Counted from the first letter of the stretch, positions 46,691-57,071 are shown. The stretch is 64,000 bases of DNA from Thiotrichaceae bacterium (GCA_026989335.1 JALSJN010000075.1:1-64000), one strand, 5' to 3'. Notes: a model not told the origin generated them from the letters alone. A program made the numbers and translations.

Positions 46691-47980
46691 ATGAGTAAAG
46701 ATAAAAGCACGAGTAAAAGTGATGGTAAATTACTGTATTGCTCTTTTTGTGGAAAAAGCCAGCATGAGGTGAGGAAACTAATTGCAGGTCCTTCAGTTTT
46801 CATTTGTGATGAATGTGTTGATCTGTGTAACGATATTATTACAGAAGAATTACAAGAGAGTAGCGATGTTGAGCAAAAAGGCTTACCCGTTCCTCAAGAA
46901 ATTAATGAATTACTTAATGATTATGTGATTGATCAAGAGACAGCCAAAAAAGTACTTTCAGTCGCGGTCTACAACCATTACAAGCGCATGGAAAGTAATA
47001 CCGGTAAGAATGATAATATTGAACTTTCTAAAAGTAATATTCTATTAATTGGCCCAACAGGTAGTGGTAAAACACTGTTAGCTGAAACATTAGCAAGAAC
47101 CTTAAACGTACCCTTTGTGATGGCAGATGCAACCACATTGACCGAAGCTGGTTATGTTGGCGAAGACGTTGAAAACATCATTCAAAAGCTATTGCAAAAA
47201 TGTGACTATGATGTCGAAAAAGCACAAACTGGTATCGTTTACATTGATGAAATAGACAAAATATCTCGAAAGTCAGATAATCCATCTATCACTCGCGATG
47301 TATCTGGTGAAGGGGTTCAACAAGCTCTGTTAAAGCTTATAGAGGGAACGATAGCGGCAGTTCCTCCCCAGGGGGGGCGCAAGCACCCTCAGCAAGAATT
47401 TTTGCAAGTCGATACCAAAAATATCCTCTTTATTTGTGGTGGCGCCTTCGCAGGGTTGGATAAAGTTGTTCTCGATCGCACTGAAAAGGGTGGTATTGGC
47501 TTCTCGGCAGAAGTGAAAGCCCCTGATGATAACAAGCTGTTTGGTGAAGTGATTAAAGGTATCGAGGCTGAAGACTTAGTACGCTATGGCTTGATTCCTG
47601 AGTTTGTCGGTCGTTTACCGGTTATTGCAACCTTAGAAGAACTTAATGAAGATGCATTGGTACGGATTCTTACCGAACCCAAAAATGCTTTAACCAAGCA
47701 ATATTCTGTATTATTTGATATGGAAAATGTTGAAATTGATTTCCGTGAAGAAGCATTACATGCTATCGCACGTCAAGCGATGGAGAGAAAAACCGGTGCG
47801 CGTGGCTTGCGTTCAATTATGGAAAAAGTATTATTGGATACCATGTATGACTTACCTTCGTTGGAAGGCGTAACTAAAGTCGTCGTGGATGAGTCTGTGA
47901 TTAATGGTGATTCACAACCTTACTTAATCTATGAAAATAAAGAGGTTAAAAAGAAAAAAAGTGCCTCGGCTAAGGGTTAA
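46691..47980 (+). CDS. clpX: ATP-dependent Clp protease unfoldase subunit ClpX
   Basis: A 429-residue AAA+ unfoldase. N-terminal zinc-binding domain with C-x2-C ... C-x2-C (CSFCGKS and CDECVDLC), Walker A GPTGSGKT, Walker B VYIDEIDK, pore-loop region [11 protein letters not shown], and sensor-2 [11 protein letters not shown]. Length is typical. lon does not follow, unlike in many relatives. Confidence 0.96.
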   Translation: MSKDKSTSKSDGKLLYCSFCGKSQHEVRKLIAGPSVFICDECVDLCNDIITEELQESSDVEQKGLPVPQEINELLNDYVIDQETAKKVLSVAVYNHYKRMESNTGKNDNIELSKSNILLIGPTGSGKTLLAETLARTLNVPFVMADATTLTEAGYVGEDVENIIQKLLQKCDYDVEKAQTGIVYIDEIDKISRKSDNPSITRDVSGEGVQQALLKLIEGTIAAVPPQGGRKHPQQEFLQVDTKNILFICGGAFAGLDKVVLDRTEKGGIGFSAEVKAPDDNKLFGEVIKGIEAEDLVRYGLIPEFVGRLPVIATLEELNEDALVRILTEPKNALTKQYSVLFDMENVEIDFREEALHAIARQAMERKTGARGLRSIMEKVLLDTMYDLPSLEGVTKVVVDESVINGDSQPYLIYENKEVKKKKSASAKG

Positions 47981-48001
47981 CTAGGTTTACTTTTCTTAAT
48001 T

Positions 48002-48040
48002 AAGCCCTGCTAATAAGCTACATTGCAGGGCTTTTTTATT
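48002..48040 (+). terminator. Terminator after clpX
   Basis: AAGCCCTGC pairs with GCAGGGCTT, a 9-bp perfect stem with a 14-nt loop, followed by T6, 22 bp after the clpX stop. Confidence 0.85.
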
Positions 48041-48068
48041 GCTAATCAAAGTAGGTGCGGAGCTATAA

Positions 48069-48853
48069 ATGCATAAACAGAGAAGTAATGAATATACGTG
48101 TGTTCTAACGAGCTGCAATCGTTTTGACCTTTTAGAGAAAACATTACGCTCTTTTTTCAAAAATGTAGATATTCAACCAAAAGAGTTTATCATTATTGAA
48201 GATTCTGGAAATAAAAAAGTTCACGATGTCTTAAGTTATTTAATTATCCTTTCAAAGTTACGGTTAATCCAACGAACTTAGGCCAAGCTAAATCAATAGA
48301 TATAGGCTATTTACAAGTTAAAACCCCTTATATTTTCCACTGTGAAGACGATTGGGTTTTTACTCGAAGTGGGTTTATTAAGGAGTCTTTGAAAGTTTTA
48401 AAAAAACACCATAATGTGTCTATTGTTCAGCTAAGAGGGCGCGGGGAGTCAGTTAAATTGAAGCACTTAGTTACAAAGAACCTTCAAGTTACAGAATACT
48501 TTCTTGCGAATACGAAGACGGATAAACGCTATTTTAGTTATGGCTATAACCCGTCACTTAGAAGACTTTCCGACTATCAGATGCTTGCACCTTTTTCAAA
48601 AATTGGTGGGGAGCGTGAGGTTTCTTGGGTTTTTAAACAGCTTGGTTTTGTGACTGCACATCTAGAGATCCCAGCGGTTAGGCATATCGGAGATAAAAGA
48701 CATATTAATGATATAACAGCCGCTAAAATAGGTTTGCAGAAAACCTTCAGATCATGGGGGAATATTCTTAAGAGATTAAAATGGAAGGTGACAGGTTTCC
48801 CGCATAATCGTTTAAAGGCAAGGATAGGCATAGATGAAAACACTGGTGATTAA
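48069..48853 (+). pseudogene. Family-2-like glycosyltransferase, frameshifted
   Basis: The first ORF (48069-48281) starts as a GT-A glycosyltransferase: YTCVLTSCNRFDLLEKTLRS then FIIIEDSG. The continuation is one frame away: YPFKVTVNPTNLGQAKSIDI, then YIFHCEDDWVF with the DxD-like metal site, running to 48853. One missing base near 48237-48243 (after a TTT) accounts for it; adding it yields 261 residues. It probably acts on lipopolysaccharide or a surface glycan. As sequenced it is inactive. Its end overlaps the next glycosyltransferase by 20 bp. Confidence 0.8.
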
Positions 48854-49631
48854 TCTTGATCTAGAAAAAGACAGAATGAACTTTCAAAGAAAGCAACTCG
48901 GTAATTTAGGTGTCGAGTTTGAGAGGTTGTCCGCGGTAAGAATTGAAAGTAAAGATGAATTATCATATCAGACGTTATCCCAAACATGGGAAAGACCGCT
49001 GAGAATATCCGAAGTTAGTTGTTTTTTGAGTCATAAAAGAGCATGGAGTAAAGTAATAGATTACCAGCAGCCCATGCTTATTTTGGAGGATGATGCTTAT
49101 CTTACTTCGAATATTTCATGTGTGTTGCAAGAATTAGAGCGATTAGATAATTTAGATTATGTTTGTCTAGAAGTTAGAGGCGAAAAACAGAAAAAGCTGG
49201 TTGCGCAAAAGGTGCGTAAATTTTTTTGTGAGTCATCGTTGTTCAGGCTTTATCAAGGACGATCAGGCGCTGCTGCTTATGTTCTTTGGCCGAGTGGGGC
49301 AAAGATACTTATGGAAGGAACGGGGAAGGGAAGTAAAGCGGGGTTGGCTGATAAGTTTATAAATGCCACTTACTTACTGCGTGCTTACCAATTAGAGCCA
49401 GCAATTGCAATACAATTAGATCAATGTCACTTCCATCAAATATCTCCGCCAATTGATGTTTCAAGTTCTATATCTTCTGTCTCTGTACCCAAAGAAAGAA
49501 ATGTACTTCGTTATTTTATTTTCAAAGGTAGAAGAGTACTTGGTGAACTTAAAATTTTATTTAATTACTTAAAGTATAGAAAGGTAGCCATTAAAAGAGA
49601 AGTTCAATTATCTCGTAGGTTTAGTCAATAA
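48834..49631 (+). CDS. Glycosyltransferase family 25 (LPS-type)
   Basis: A 265-residue protein with GT25 landmarks: VINLDLEKDRMNFQRKQL at the start, SEVSCFLSHKRAWSKVI, and the metal-binding LILEDDAYL. Family members transfer galactose or related sugars to lipooligosaccharide at the cytoplasmic face of the inner membrane. It overlaps the preceding glycosyltransferase, so the two form an operon for a surface glycan. The substrate is unknown. Confidence 0.82.
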   Translation: MKTLVINLDLEKDRMNFQRKQLGNLGVEFERLSAVRIESKDELSYQTLSQTWERPLRISEVSCFLSHKRAWSKVIDYQQPMLILEDDAYLTSNISCVLQELERLDNLDYVCLEVRGEKQKKLVAQKVRKFFCESSLFRLYQGRSGAAAYVLWPSGAKILMEGTGKGSKAGLADKFINATYLLRAYQLEPAIAIQLDQCHFHQISPPIDVSSSISSVSVPKERNVLRYFIFKGRRVLGELKILFNYLKYRKVAIKREVQLSRRFSQ

Positions 49632-49820
49632 TAATCTCGTTGAGAAAAAAGTGCTGTTTGAAGGTGCTATTTCGGAAGATCTACTGATCGAAAAGTATAA
49701 CAAATAATTTAATGAGCTTGTTGCTTTTATCTAAACAGTCAATTCAATTATTGCATCTTTTGTGAAGGCTCGGTGTAGCATGACACCGTCGCTCATTTTC
49801 ATCGAGACATGCCTAGATCA

Positions 49821-50477
49821 TCAGATATCTAGGCAATTATTATCACGATAAAAAACTGTGCTACGATCCATTATTTTTCCTTTCGGCTTTAATCCTTCAA
49901 AATGTATTCTTTTAAAGCCTTTATTCTCCAATGAGCTAATGCTTTTTGCGTAACTTTCTCTCTGAGAATCATCAAGCACAATGACCCCCGTTTTACTCAA
50001 TGAAACAAGGCACTGTTGCATGCAGTTTTCTCTATCATCACCATCAATGACGATCATTTCGTATTTAACATCATTTTGTTGAATTACCCGACAATACTTA
50101 CCGTTTATATCCGTTTCTTGAAACAAAAGAGTGACATTATCCGGCAGTGTTTGTTTTACTTTCTCATACCAGAAAGAATTATATTCTAACGATGTGACAT
50201 GCTTAACACGGGTTGCATAAAAACGGGTTGAAAACCCACTACCATATTCAAAAATAGTAATCTCTTTGTTAAGGCGCTCCTTTAAAAACGCGATGACGGG
50301 GTAATTCATCCACGGTAGTACTTCTCCTTTTTCATCACAGGGGTAGCCATTTTTAAAACTATTAAGATAACCAGTTGATCTTAAATAAGATTTTTTGTTA
50401 ATCAGCAGCGTATTAATCGTTAATAAACTAGGAACAAAAGGAACTTTCTTTGCGATTTTTTTGAGACTTTTTAACAT
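49821..50477 (-). CDS. Class I SAM-dependent methyltransferase-like protein
   Basis: A 218-residue protein with a Rossmann-type start ITIFEYGSGFSTRFYATRV (motif I, E-x-G-x-G), the acidic residue in VTSLEYNSFW (motif II), and IDGDDRENCM followed by VIVLDDSQRESY. The N-terminal 60 residues are extra. It probably modifies a surface saccharide or lipid given the adjacent glycosyltransferases, but the acceptor is unknown. Confidence 0.65.
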   Translation of the reverse strand: MLKSLKKIAKKVPFVPSLLTINTLLINKKSYLRSTGYLNSFKNGYPCDEKGEVLPWMNYPVIAFLKERLNKEITIFEYGSGFSTRFYATRVKHVTSLEYNSFWYEKVKQTLPDNVTLLFQETDINGKYCRVIQQNDVKYEMIVIDGDDRENCMQQCLVSLSKTGVIVLDDSQRESYAKSISSLENKGFKRIHFEGLKPKGKIMDRSTVFYRDNNCLDI

Positions 50478-50677
50478 AGCAATTCCATATTTCTTTTAGG
50501 CGCACAAATTATAACTTAGCGCCACATAGAATAGATACATTCGAGTAACTCTCTGGGAAAAACAATTTCTGACGTAGTCCTAAACAGGCTACATTGGGTA
50601 TTCATATTCATCAAAAGGGTCAATGTTTTAAAATACCATAATCAACAGGTGTGCATGATCCTGGATGAGAAAAGGGC

Positions 50678-50752
50678 TCAAAACAACCATAGGTAGCTTA
50701 AAGCGAGCGTGCAGGTTAACAAAATAATTGCGATAATCATGCTTTGGTTCAT
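50678..50752 (-). CDS. Possible 24-residue membrane microprotein
   Basis: Below the ORF-track limit. MNQSMIIAIILLTCTLALSY then LWLF, essentially one membrane helix, preceded by AAAGGA eight bases upstream. It lies in an otherwise empty 382-bp gap between cysS and the methyltransferase gene. Evidence is limited to composition and ribosome-binding site. Confidence 0.3.
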   Translation of the reverse strand: MNQSMIIAIILLTCTLALSYLWLF

Positions 50753-50859
50753 ATAATAATCCTTTGGTAACACTGTTTTTAACTCATGGTAAGGAGAGCG
50801 TGATCCAGTCGATTATAAATTAGCTAGTTAAAATAATCGGACTTGATACAAATTTCTTC

Positions 50860-52245
50860 TTAGGTGCGTCGCCAAATAGTCTCAGCACCACTGTCTTCTA
50901 ACGAAATACCTTGTTCTTGTAAATCATCTCGAATTTTATCGGCTAGGCTCCAGTCTTTATCGGTTTTGGCATTAAGTCGTTGTTGCACCAGAGCATCTAC
51001 TGCACCATTGCTTAGTTCGCCCTCGGTGTTTACACCTTTAAACCAAGCTTCTATATCGCCTTCTAGCAGCCCGATGCCATTCGCTAGTTCTAGTAAGAGT
51101 GCGCCAAGCTCGCTTGTTTTTTTGTGATCCTTACTATCACGTGCAATATTAATATCACGCGCTAGGTCGAAGAGGGCAGAGAGTGCCTCAGGTGTATTAA
51201 AATCATCATTCATCGCGTTAATAAAATGCGTTTCGTAACTACTGTTTTTTGGTGCTGTACCTAGCTTTAGTCCACGCATAGCGGTGTATAGTCTATCCAG
51301 TGATGCACCGGCAGCATCGAGTTGCTCGGTGCTGTAATTGAGTGGGCTGCGGTATTGGCTGGTGAGCATAAAGTAGCGAATTTCTTCGGCCTTGTACTTT
51401 TCTAAAACTTCACGAATAGTGAAAAAGTTGCCTAAAGATTTAGACATTTTTTCTTCGTCTATACGGATAAAACCATTATGCATCCAGTAGTTGGCGAAGT
51501 GTTCACCCGTACAAGCCTCTGATTGTGCGATCTCATTTTCATGATGCGGAAACTGTAAATCATGCCCGCCGCCGTGAATGTCAAAATGATTGCCGAGTAT
51601 TTTAGTTGCCATGGCTGAACACTCTATATGCCAGCCGGGGCGGCCTTTTCCCCACGGTGACTCCCAGTATGGTTCGTTTTCTTTTGCCATTTTCCAGAGT
51701 ACAAAATCAAAGGGGTCATTTTTGTCTGTGTTGACAGCAACACGGTCGCCAGCACGTAAATCGTCTAGATTTCTACCTGATAATTTTCCGTAGTCAGCAA
51801 ATTTTGCAACGGCATAATAGACATCGCCGCTGTCTCCTTGATAGGCAATACCCTTATCAATAAGTGTTGTTATCATATTGATAATTTCTTCAATATTATC
51901 GGTTGCTTTAGGCTCGGCAGAGGGTGGTTTAACACCTAGTGCACGCTCATCTTCATGCATTGCATCAATAAAGCGCTCGGTAAGTGCTTGAAAGTTTTCA
52001 CCGTTTTCATTAGCACGTTGTATAATCTTGTCGTCAATGTCAGTGATGTTACGTACATAATTTACATCATAACCCTGTGATATTAAGTAACGATAGACCA
52101 CGTCAAAAGCAATCATCACTCGTGCATGCCCAAGGTGGCAATAGTCATACACCGTCATGCCACACACATACATGCGGATTTTATTGGCTTTGATGGGTGT
52201 AAAGGTTTCTTTTTTATTGGTGAGGCTGTTGTAAATTTTTAACAT
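50860..52245 (-). CDS. cysS: Cysteinyl-tRNA synthetase
   Basis: A 461-residue class I synthetase. Zinc/substrate Cys in YVCGMTVYD, HIGH-type motif CHLGHARV, zinc Cys/His in WHIECSAMA and HGGGHDLQFPHHENE, and EEKMSKSLGNF (KMSKS loop). Length matches E. coli. It is divergent from the cyclophilin gene, and lpxH follows that gene, a conserved trio in gammaproteobacteria. Confidence 0.96.
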   Translation of the reverse strand: MLKIYNSLTNKKETFTPIKANKIRMYVCGMTVYDYCHLGHARVMIAFDVVYRYLISQGYDVNYVRNITDIDDKIIQRANENGENFQALTERFIDAMHEDERALGVKPPSAEPKATDNIEEIINMITTLIDKGIAYQGDSGDVYYAVAKFADYGKLSGRNLDDLRAGDRVAVNTDKNDPFDFVLWKMAKENEPYWESPWGKGRPGWHIECSAMATKILGNHFDIHGGGHDLQFPHHENEIAQSEACTGEHFANYWMHNGFIRIDEEKMSKSLGNFFTIREVLEKYKAEEIRYFMLTSQYRSPLNYSTEQLDAAGASLDRLYTAMRGLKLGTAPKNSSYETHFINAMNDDFNTPEALSALFDLARDINIARDSKDHKKTSELGALLLELANGIGLLEGDIEAWFKGVNTEGELSNGAVDALVQQRLNAKTDKDWSLADKIRDDLQEQGISLEDSGAETIWRRT

Positions 52246-52309
52246 AAAGGCTGGCTTATTGGCTATGTTTGGTTGCGCGCAATACTAGCAGAAGGGATCT
52301 AATTCCGCT

Positions 52310-53044
52310 ATGATTCGGCTTTCGAAAAATCACTCGGTTTATAAAAAAATGAACTCACTCACTAAAACCTTTCAATTTTCATCTACAGCTTTTGTACTCT
52401 CTTTATTAGTTGCCTGTGGTGGCGGTAAAACGAGTGAGATAAAAGCGGTAGAAGCAAACGATACCTCTACGATTAAATCAGTTAATATTGAAAAAACACC
52501 TAATACGGATAAATCCACTAATACTACAGGAGCTACTATGTCTAACCCAATCATTAAAATGGAAACTAGCAAAGGAACCATTACTTTAGAACTGGATGCT
52601 AAAAATGCACCACTTTCAACGGCTAGTTTTGTATCGTATGTTGAAGATGGTTTCTACGATGGCATTATTTTTCATCGTGTGATACCAAACTTTATGATTC
52701 AAACAGGTGGTATGAACCCTGATATGAGCGAAAAGCCAAATAAAGGTCATGTGCAAAATGAAGCCAACAATGGCTTAAAAAATGACCGTGGTACTTTAGC
52801 TATGGCGCGTACGCCAGACCCACACTCTGCTAGTTCACAGTTTTTTGTTAACTTAAAAGATAATGACTTTTTAAACTTCACTAGCGAAACTTCAGCAGGT
52901 TGGGGTTATGCCGTATTTGGTAAAGTCACTGATGGCATGGATGTAGTTGATGAAATTGCTAAGGTTAAAACGGGTAATCACGGTGGTCACGGTGATGTTC
53001 CTTTAGAAGCGGTTACTATTATTAAAGCATCTGTTGAAAAATAA
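52310..53044 (+). CDS. ppiB: Cyclophilin-type peptidyl-prolyl isomerase with lipoprotein N-terminus
   Basis: The ORF is 244 residues. The N-terminus has a lipobox (LSLLVAC, Cys36; ATG 52349 is an alternative start), then a polar linker, then a full cyclophilin domain from about residue 77 (GTITLELD, YDGIIFHRVIPNFMIQTGG, FFVNLKDNDFLNF, WGYAVFGKV). An internal ATG at 52538 with CAGGAG just upstream would give a 168-residue cytosolic PpiB of standard size. One gene may therefore make both a membrane-anchored and a cytosolic isomerase. Confidence 0.88.
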   Translation: MIRLSKNHSVYKKMNSLTKTFQFSSTAFVLSLLVACGGGKTSEIKAVEANDTSTIKSVNIEKTPNTDKSTNTTGATMSNPIIKMETSKGTITLELDAKNAPLSTASFVSYVEDGFYDGIIFHRVIPNFMIQTGGMNPDMSEKPNKGHVQNEANNGLKNDRGTLAMARTPDPHSASSQFFVNLKDNDFLNFTSETSAGWGYAVFGKVTDGMDVVDEIAKVKTGNHGGHGDVPLEAVTIIKASVEK

Positions 53045-53047
53045 TGG

Positions 53048-53092
53048 CTAACCCCCCTTTGCTTATTATTCGATAATAAACAGAGGGGTTTA
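53048..53092 (+). terminator. Hairpin terminator between ppiB and lpxH
   Basis: AACCCC and GGGGTT form an outer stem, with an inner stem TTATTA/TAATAA around TTCGA. The tail is TTTAAG, so termination may be partial. It ends about 9 bp before lpxH. Confidence 0.5.
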
Positions 53093-53100
53093 AGTTTAAA

Positions 53101-53856
53101 ATGCGTAAGCTAGAAATAAATAACAATAAAAGCACTTACTTTATATCTGATCTTCACCTTATACCTTCACAGCCACAATTATTTACACTCCTTTATCACT
53201 TTTTAAATTCAATAAAAAATGATGCTGAAGCACTCTATATTGTGGGTGATTTGTTTGAGTTTTGGATAGGCGATGACATTATTAAAAAAGATGCAGGTAA
53301 GCCTTATTTGCCTGTTATTCAACAACTAAAATCACTGTCTGACTCTGGAGTGAAACTATTTTTTACTCAAGGGAACCGTGATTTTCTTGTTAAACAACAA
53401 TTTGCAGATGCCATTGGTGGAATGCTATTGCCGGATGAAAAAATTATTGACCTTTATGGTACGCCAACCTTATTAATGCATGGCGATACATTGTGTACAG
53501 ATGATGTGTCTTACCAGCGCTTAAGACGTGCTTTTCGTAATAAAGTCATTCAAAAAATCTACCTCTCACTAAACCCTGAAAGGCGCTCACGTATTGCAGG
53601 AAACACGCGAAAAATAATCAAAAACAAAACCCCTAAAAAAGCTTACAAAATAGTTGATGTTAATCAGCAAGAAGTTGAACGAGTGATGATAAATGCAGGG
53701 GTGCAGCAATTAATTCATGGACACACGCATCGCCCGGCAATACATGAATTTTATCTAAATGAAGTTACTGCTAAACGGGTAGTGCTGAGTGATTGGAGCG
53801 ATAAAGCTTGTTATTTACGCTTCGATAATAAGGGTTTCGAATTAGTTAATAACTAA
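53101..53856 (+). CDS. lpxH: UDP-2,3-diacylglucosamine diphosphatase LpxH
   Basis: A 251-residue calcineurin-like phosphoesterase that hydrolyses UDP-2,3-diacylglucosamine to lipid X in lipid A synthesis. Metal-site motifs in order: FISDLHL, VGDLFEFWIGDD, TQGNRDFLV, LMHGDTLCTDD, HGHTHRP. Length is typical. Its end overlaps the convergent gene by 15 bp. Confidence 0.94.
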   Translation: MRKLEINNNKSTYFISDLHLIPSQPQLFTLLYHFLNSIKNDAEALYIVGDLFEFWIGDDIIKKDAGKPYLPVIQQLKSLSDSGVKLFFTQGNRDFLVKQQFADAIGGMLLPDEKIIDLYGTPTLLMHGDTLCTDDVSYQRLRRAFRNKVIQKIYLSLNPERRSRIAGNTRKIIKNKTPKKAYKIVDVNQQEVERVMINAGVQQLIHGHTHRPAIHEFYLNEVTAKRVVLSDWSDKACYLRFDNKGFELVNN

Positions 53857-54630
53857 TGATTGTTGTGTGTTCTGTTGTGCCCATGGATTACTTTTAATAA
53901 TACCTACGGGTAAATTTGTTTTACGGCTAAACGCCCAGATGACATTTTCTTTATTATTTCCTCGTAAGGGGAAAAATGCATAATCAGAAAGTTTCCCTTC
54001 TTGTTGTTCTAGAAATCGCTGTAACTTTTGTTTAGCCGAGTCATTACTAAATATCACATCAGCTTGCAGATTTTTTGTAAAAACAGTGTCTATGTGTGTT
54101 GTAAAGGGTTGATAAAACTGTGGTCTTTTATCAATATCAGGTTGTTGGTTTAGCACGATATCCAGAATAAGATCTGATTTTTTCTGTTCATTTTCAGGTA
54201 ATTTAGCAACAACGAGTTCGGGGGAGGATAAAAATAAACGATTAAAGTCTTTATACCAAGGTTGATAAGGGAAAATTTCACTGACATTGGTTAATGTAAA
54301 ACGATCACCTGTAAATACGGCATAGGCGGGATGTTTTAAGAATAAGGAATAAGCGCCAAAAACAAACGCAATAATTTGTATGCCTAACAGCACATTGATA
54401 TCAAATTTCAGATATTTTTTTCCTTCTTTAAAGACAATAAAAACCAGCAGAGGCCCTAAAATAAGGTCAGCAAAAATCAACATTAGAGCGGTTTTAGTGA
54501 AACCACCTAGCGTAGAAAATGAATAAGGAAACCAAGTAAAGTAAGCAAATATTAAAAATAATATGATGAGCGCTTGGCTAATAATTAGGTTTCTTAAAGC
54601 TACTTTAGTTCTCAAACTTAGTCCATGCAT
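53842..54630 (-). CDS. TfpX/TfpZ-like type IV pilin accessory membrane protein
   Basis: A 262-residue protein with three N-terminal membrane helices (about 15-35, 42-65, 78-97) and a periplasmic C-terminal part. The stretch DLILGPLLVFIVFKEGKKYL and the following ...FGAYSLFLKHPAYAVFTGDRF resemble accessory proteins encoded beside minor type IV pilins. No pilin gene adjoins it here, so it appears orphaned. The family call is from pattern recognition. Confidence 0.65.
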   Translation of the reverse strand: MHGLSLRTKVALRNLIISQALIILFLIFAYFTWFPYSFSTLGGFTKTALMLIFADLILGPLLVFIVFKEGKKYLKFDINVLLGIQIIAFVFGAYSLFLKHPAYAVFTGDRFTLTNVSEIFPYQPWYKDFNRLFLSSPELVVAKLPENEQKKSDLILDIVLNQQPDIDKRPQFYQPFTTHIDTVFTKNLQADVIFSNDSAKQKLQRFLEQQEGKLSDYAFFPLRGNNKENVIWAFSRKTNLPVGIIKSNPWAQQNTQQSLVIN

Positions 54631-54779
54631 AGTAAAAAAGTGTACTTTACAGAGGTGTTCAAAACAAGGTTATAAACTTCTTGATCAAAGGTTAAGAATA
54701 ACTGAGCGTTAGATATATCGTGTTTAGAATCTAATGACTGTGTTATCGTCATCGTCGTGTTTTTATTGAGGCTGAAGTT

Positions 54780-55415
54780 ATGCAACAAAGAGTCATTACA
54801 ACTTTATTGGTGAGTATTTTCTTACTGCTCAGTGCTTGCAGTCAAAATGCGAGTCACCTACCTTCATTATTTGATATTCCCAGTACGATTGGTTCGGTGT
54901 TTGAGAATGCAAACTATAATGCGAAACGTAAAAAGGTTGCTGCTTATGTCACAAAGCATTATCTAGCGTTGAGGAAAGATGTTTCAAGCGAAGGTGGAGA
55001 GGTTTTAGAAGGGGCTTTCGATGTTGCAGACATTAAACAATCGAAACGTAAAAAAGCTAGACAAATACTTTATTCAAGCAAAAAAACGACCTATGAAAAT
55101 GCGGGTTTAGTGGCAGATTCTTTAGTGCAAATTTTTGCTGCATTATATGTTAATGAAAGTAGTCCAAAAGATAAAAGGATTAATGGATTAAGTTACTTTG
55201 ATGCACAACAACTAATCACACAATATGCAGAAAAAAACTTTGACTCACTGCGAATCGTGATTAAGGAAGGGCGGGGCGCTGTTTTAGAGGGTTTAATGCA
55301 GACGTTAAATATTAATAACCCTGCTAAGCAAAGCATTTTTAAAACCAAGGCAAAAAGTCAGTACTATAGAATTTATCTCGATATTGTTGTTACCAGTATT
55401 ATGATAAATACCTAG
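54780..55415 (+). CDS. Predicted lipoprotein of unknown function
   Basis: 211 residues; lipoprotein signal with lipobox LSAC (Cys20). The mature part is helical and basic, with two similar-looking segments around EGGEVLEGAFDVADIKQSKR and EGRGAVLEGLMQTLNINNPA, suggesting an internal duplication of about 90 residues. No known family recognised. It stands alone between two minus-strand genes. Confidence 0.6.
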   Translation: MQQRVITTLLVSIFLLLSACSQNASHLPSLFDIPSTIGSVFENANYNAKRKKVAAYVTKHYLALRKDVSSEGGEVLEGAFDVADIKQSKRKKARQILYSSKKTTYENAGLVADSLVQIFAALYVNESSPKDKRINGLSYFDAQQLITQYAEKNFDSLRIVIKEGRGAVLEGLMQTLNINNPAKQSIFKTKAKSQYYRIYLDIVVTSIMINT

Positions 55416-55487
55416 TATTTATTTCATGCTGCACTGTGGCAATATTTTCTTTAGTGATTTATTTGTTAGTGGCATGTGGTTAAGTCG

Positions 55488-55793
55488 TCAATTTTTTATT
55501 TGTTTACCAGAGTGCTCTTCTATTGCTTTTGCGAGAATAAAGTCTCGCTCGGTAATAGCATTGACTTCGTGAGTGGTTAAATCAATTATAACTTTGTTAT
55601 ACACATTAAACCACTCTGGGTGATGTTTAAAGCGCTCGGCAGTTAGGGCAACTTGTGTCATAAAATCAAATGCTGTGACAAAGTCTGTAAATTGGTATTT
55701 CCGATGAAGTTTTTTATCTTTAAGCGCCCAGCTTTTATACTGTGTAAGAAATAGTTCGATTTGATGTGTTGTAGCTGGTTTGATTATTGGCAT
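55488..55793 (-). CDS. phhB: Pterin-4a-carbinolamine dehydratase
   Basis: A 101-residue protein with the PCD motif [20 protein letters not shown] followed by [10 protein letters not shown], which contains the three active-site His and the Asp. It dehydrates 4a-hydroxy-tetrahydropterin. It follows moeA by 8 bp in the same direction; PCD homologues near molybdenum-cofactor genes have been proposed to act on pterin cofactors there, since no phenylalanine hydroxylase gene is present. Confidence 0.9.
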   Translation of the reverse strand: MPIIKPATTHQIELFLTQYKSWALKDKKLHRKYQFTDFVTAFDFMTQVALTAERFKHHPEWFNVYNKVIIDLTTHEVNAITERDFILAKAIEEHSGKQIKN

Positions 55794-55801
55794 CGTATTG
55801 T

Positions 55802-57070
55802 TTAAAGCCCAAATTCACTAAAAGGTATAAAAGCTACATTGTCACCTTGTGTCACCGTAGTATCAAAAGGAATAAATACTAAGCCATTTGCCCAAGTGGT
55901 CGAACTTAGAACTCCAGAACCTTGCTGCGGGTAGAGTTCAATTTGACCATTTTCAATACGCCCCCTTAAATATTCATTACGAGACCCAGCTTTACTTCGA
56001 GTAAAATTAGCGGGTAACTGAAACTCAGTAGCTTCTGTGTTATTACAGCCTTGAGCTTTTAATATAAAGGGGCGTGCAAATATACAAAAGGTGGCAAATA
56101 CGGATACAGGGTTGCCTGGCATTCCTAAAAATACGGTATCTCCTTGTGCAGTTTTGATGTTGCCAAATGCTAATGGTTTACCCGGTTTAATATTAACGCG
56201 CCATAATTCAAGTTGGCCGAGTGCCTCAACCGCCACGCGGATATGGTCTTCTTCACCGACGGATACACCGCCGCTGGTGATGACTAAATCAGCTTGTTCG
56301 GCAGCTTTTTGTAAGGCGCTCTTAGTCGCTTTTAAACTATCTTCAATAATACCTAAGTCAATAATCGTGCAACCAAGGCTTTGCAGTAAACCGGTTATAG
56401 TGTAACGATTTGAATTGTAAATCTCACCACTTTCTAGTGGCTCATCGGGTTCACGAAGCTCATCACCGGTTGAAAAAATGGCCACTTTCAAAGGCTCGTA
56501 AACGGGGATTTTACTAATCCCAACGGAAGCCGCTAAACCAAGCTCTTGTGGGCGAACTTTTGTGCCGGCCTGTAAGATGATGTCGCCTTGATTAATATCC
56601 TCACCTGCTTTTCGAATATTATTGCCAGCAGTAAGTGAGCCCATTATTTTGACAGTGTCGTTATCACGCTGACAAACTTCCTGCATGACAACGACATCTG
56701 CTCCTACGGGTATAGGTGCACCTGTAAAAACGCGCGCAGCTGTACCTTTTATTAATGGTTTGCCGATGCTTCCCGCAGGGATTCGTTGGCTAACTTCAAG
56801 GCTATTTTCATGCGCATCTAACAGGTCGCTACTATTAACCGCATAGCCATCCATCGCGCTGTTATCGAATGGCGGTACTTGAATGTTTGAGGATAAATCA
56901 GTAGCTAAAACTCTTCCCAAGGCTTTATTTAGAGGCAGGGCCGTTATTTTGGCAGATTTAGCAATGCGCTCTGCTTGCTCTAACAATTGTTTTAAAGTTT
57001 CATCAATAGAAAGTAATGTTTGTCCAATATCACAATTTTGATCAGTTGGATTATTATCGGTGTTTGCCAT
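55802..57070 (-). CDS. moeA: Molybdopterin molybdenumtransferase MoeA
   Basis: About 422 residues. MoeA inserts molybdate into adenylated molybdopterin. Seen: [57 protein letters not shown], and GLPGNP-type [11 protein letters not shown] use ATG 57070, one base after the moaB stop and behind GGAG, not the listed upstream start inside moaB. Order moaB-moeA-phhB is an operon. Confidence 0.94.
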   Translation of the reverse strand: MANTDNNPTDQNCDIGQTLLSIDETLKQLLEQAERIAKSAKITALPLNKALGRVLATDLSSNIQVPPFDNSAMDGYAVNSSDLLDAHENSLEVSQRIPAGSIGKPLIKGTAARVFTGAPIPVGADVVVMQEVCQRDNDTVKIMGSLTAGNNIRKAGEDINQGDIILQAGTKVRPQELGLAASVGISKIPVYEPLKVAIFSTGDELREPDEPLESGEIYNSNRYTITGLLQSLGCTIIDLGIIEDSLKATKSALQKAAEQADLVITSGGVSVGEEDHIRVAVEALGQLELWRVNIKPGKPLAFGNIKTAQGDTVFLGMPGNPVSVFATFCIFARPFILKAQGCNNTEATEFQLPANFTRSKAGSRNEYLRGRIENGQIELYPQQGSGVLSSTTWANGLVFIPFDTTVTQGDNVAFIPFSEFGL

Positions 57071-57071
57071 G

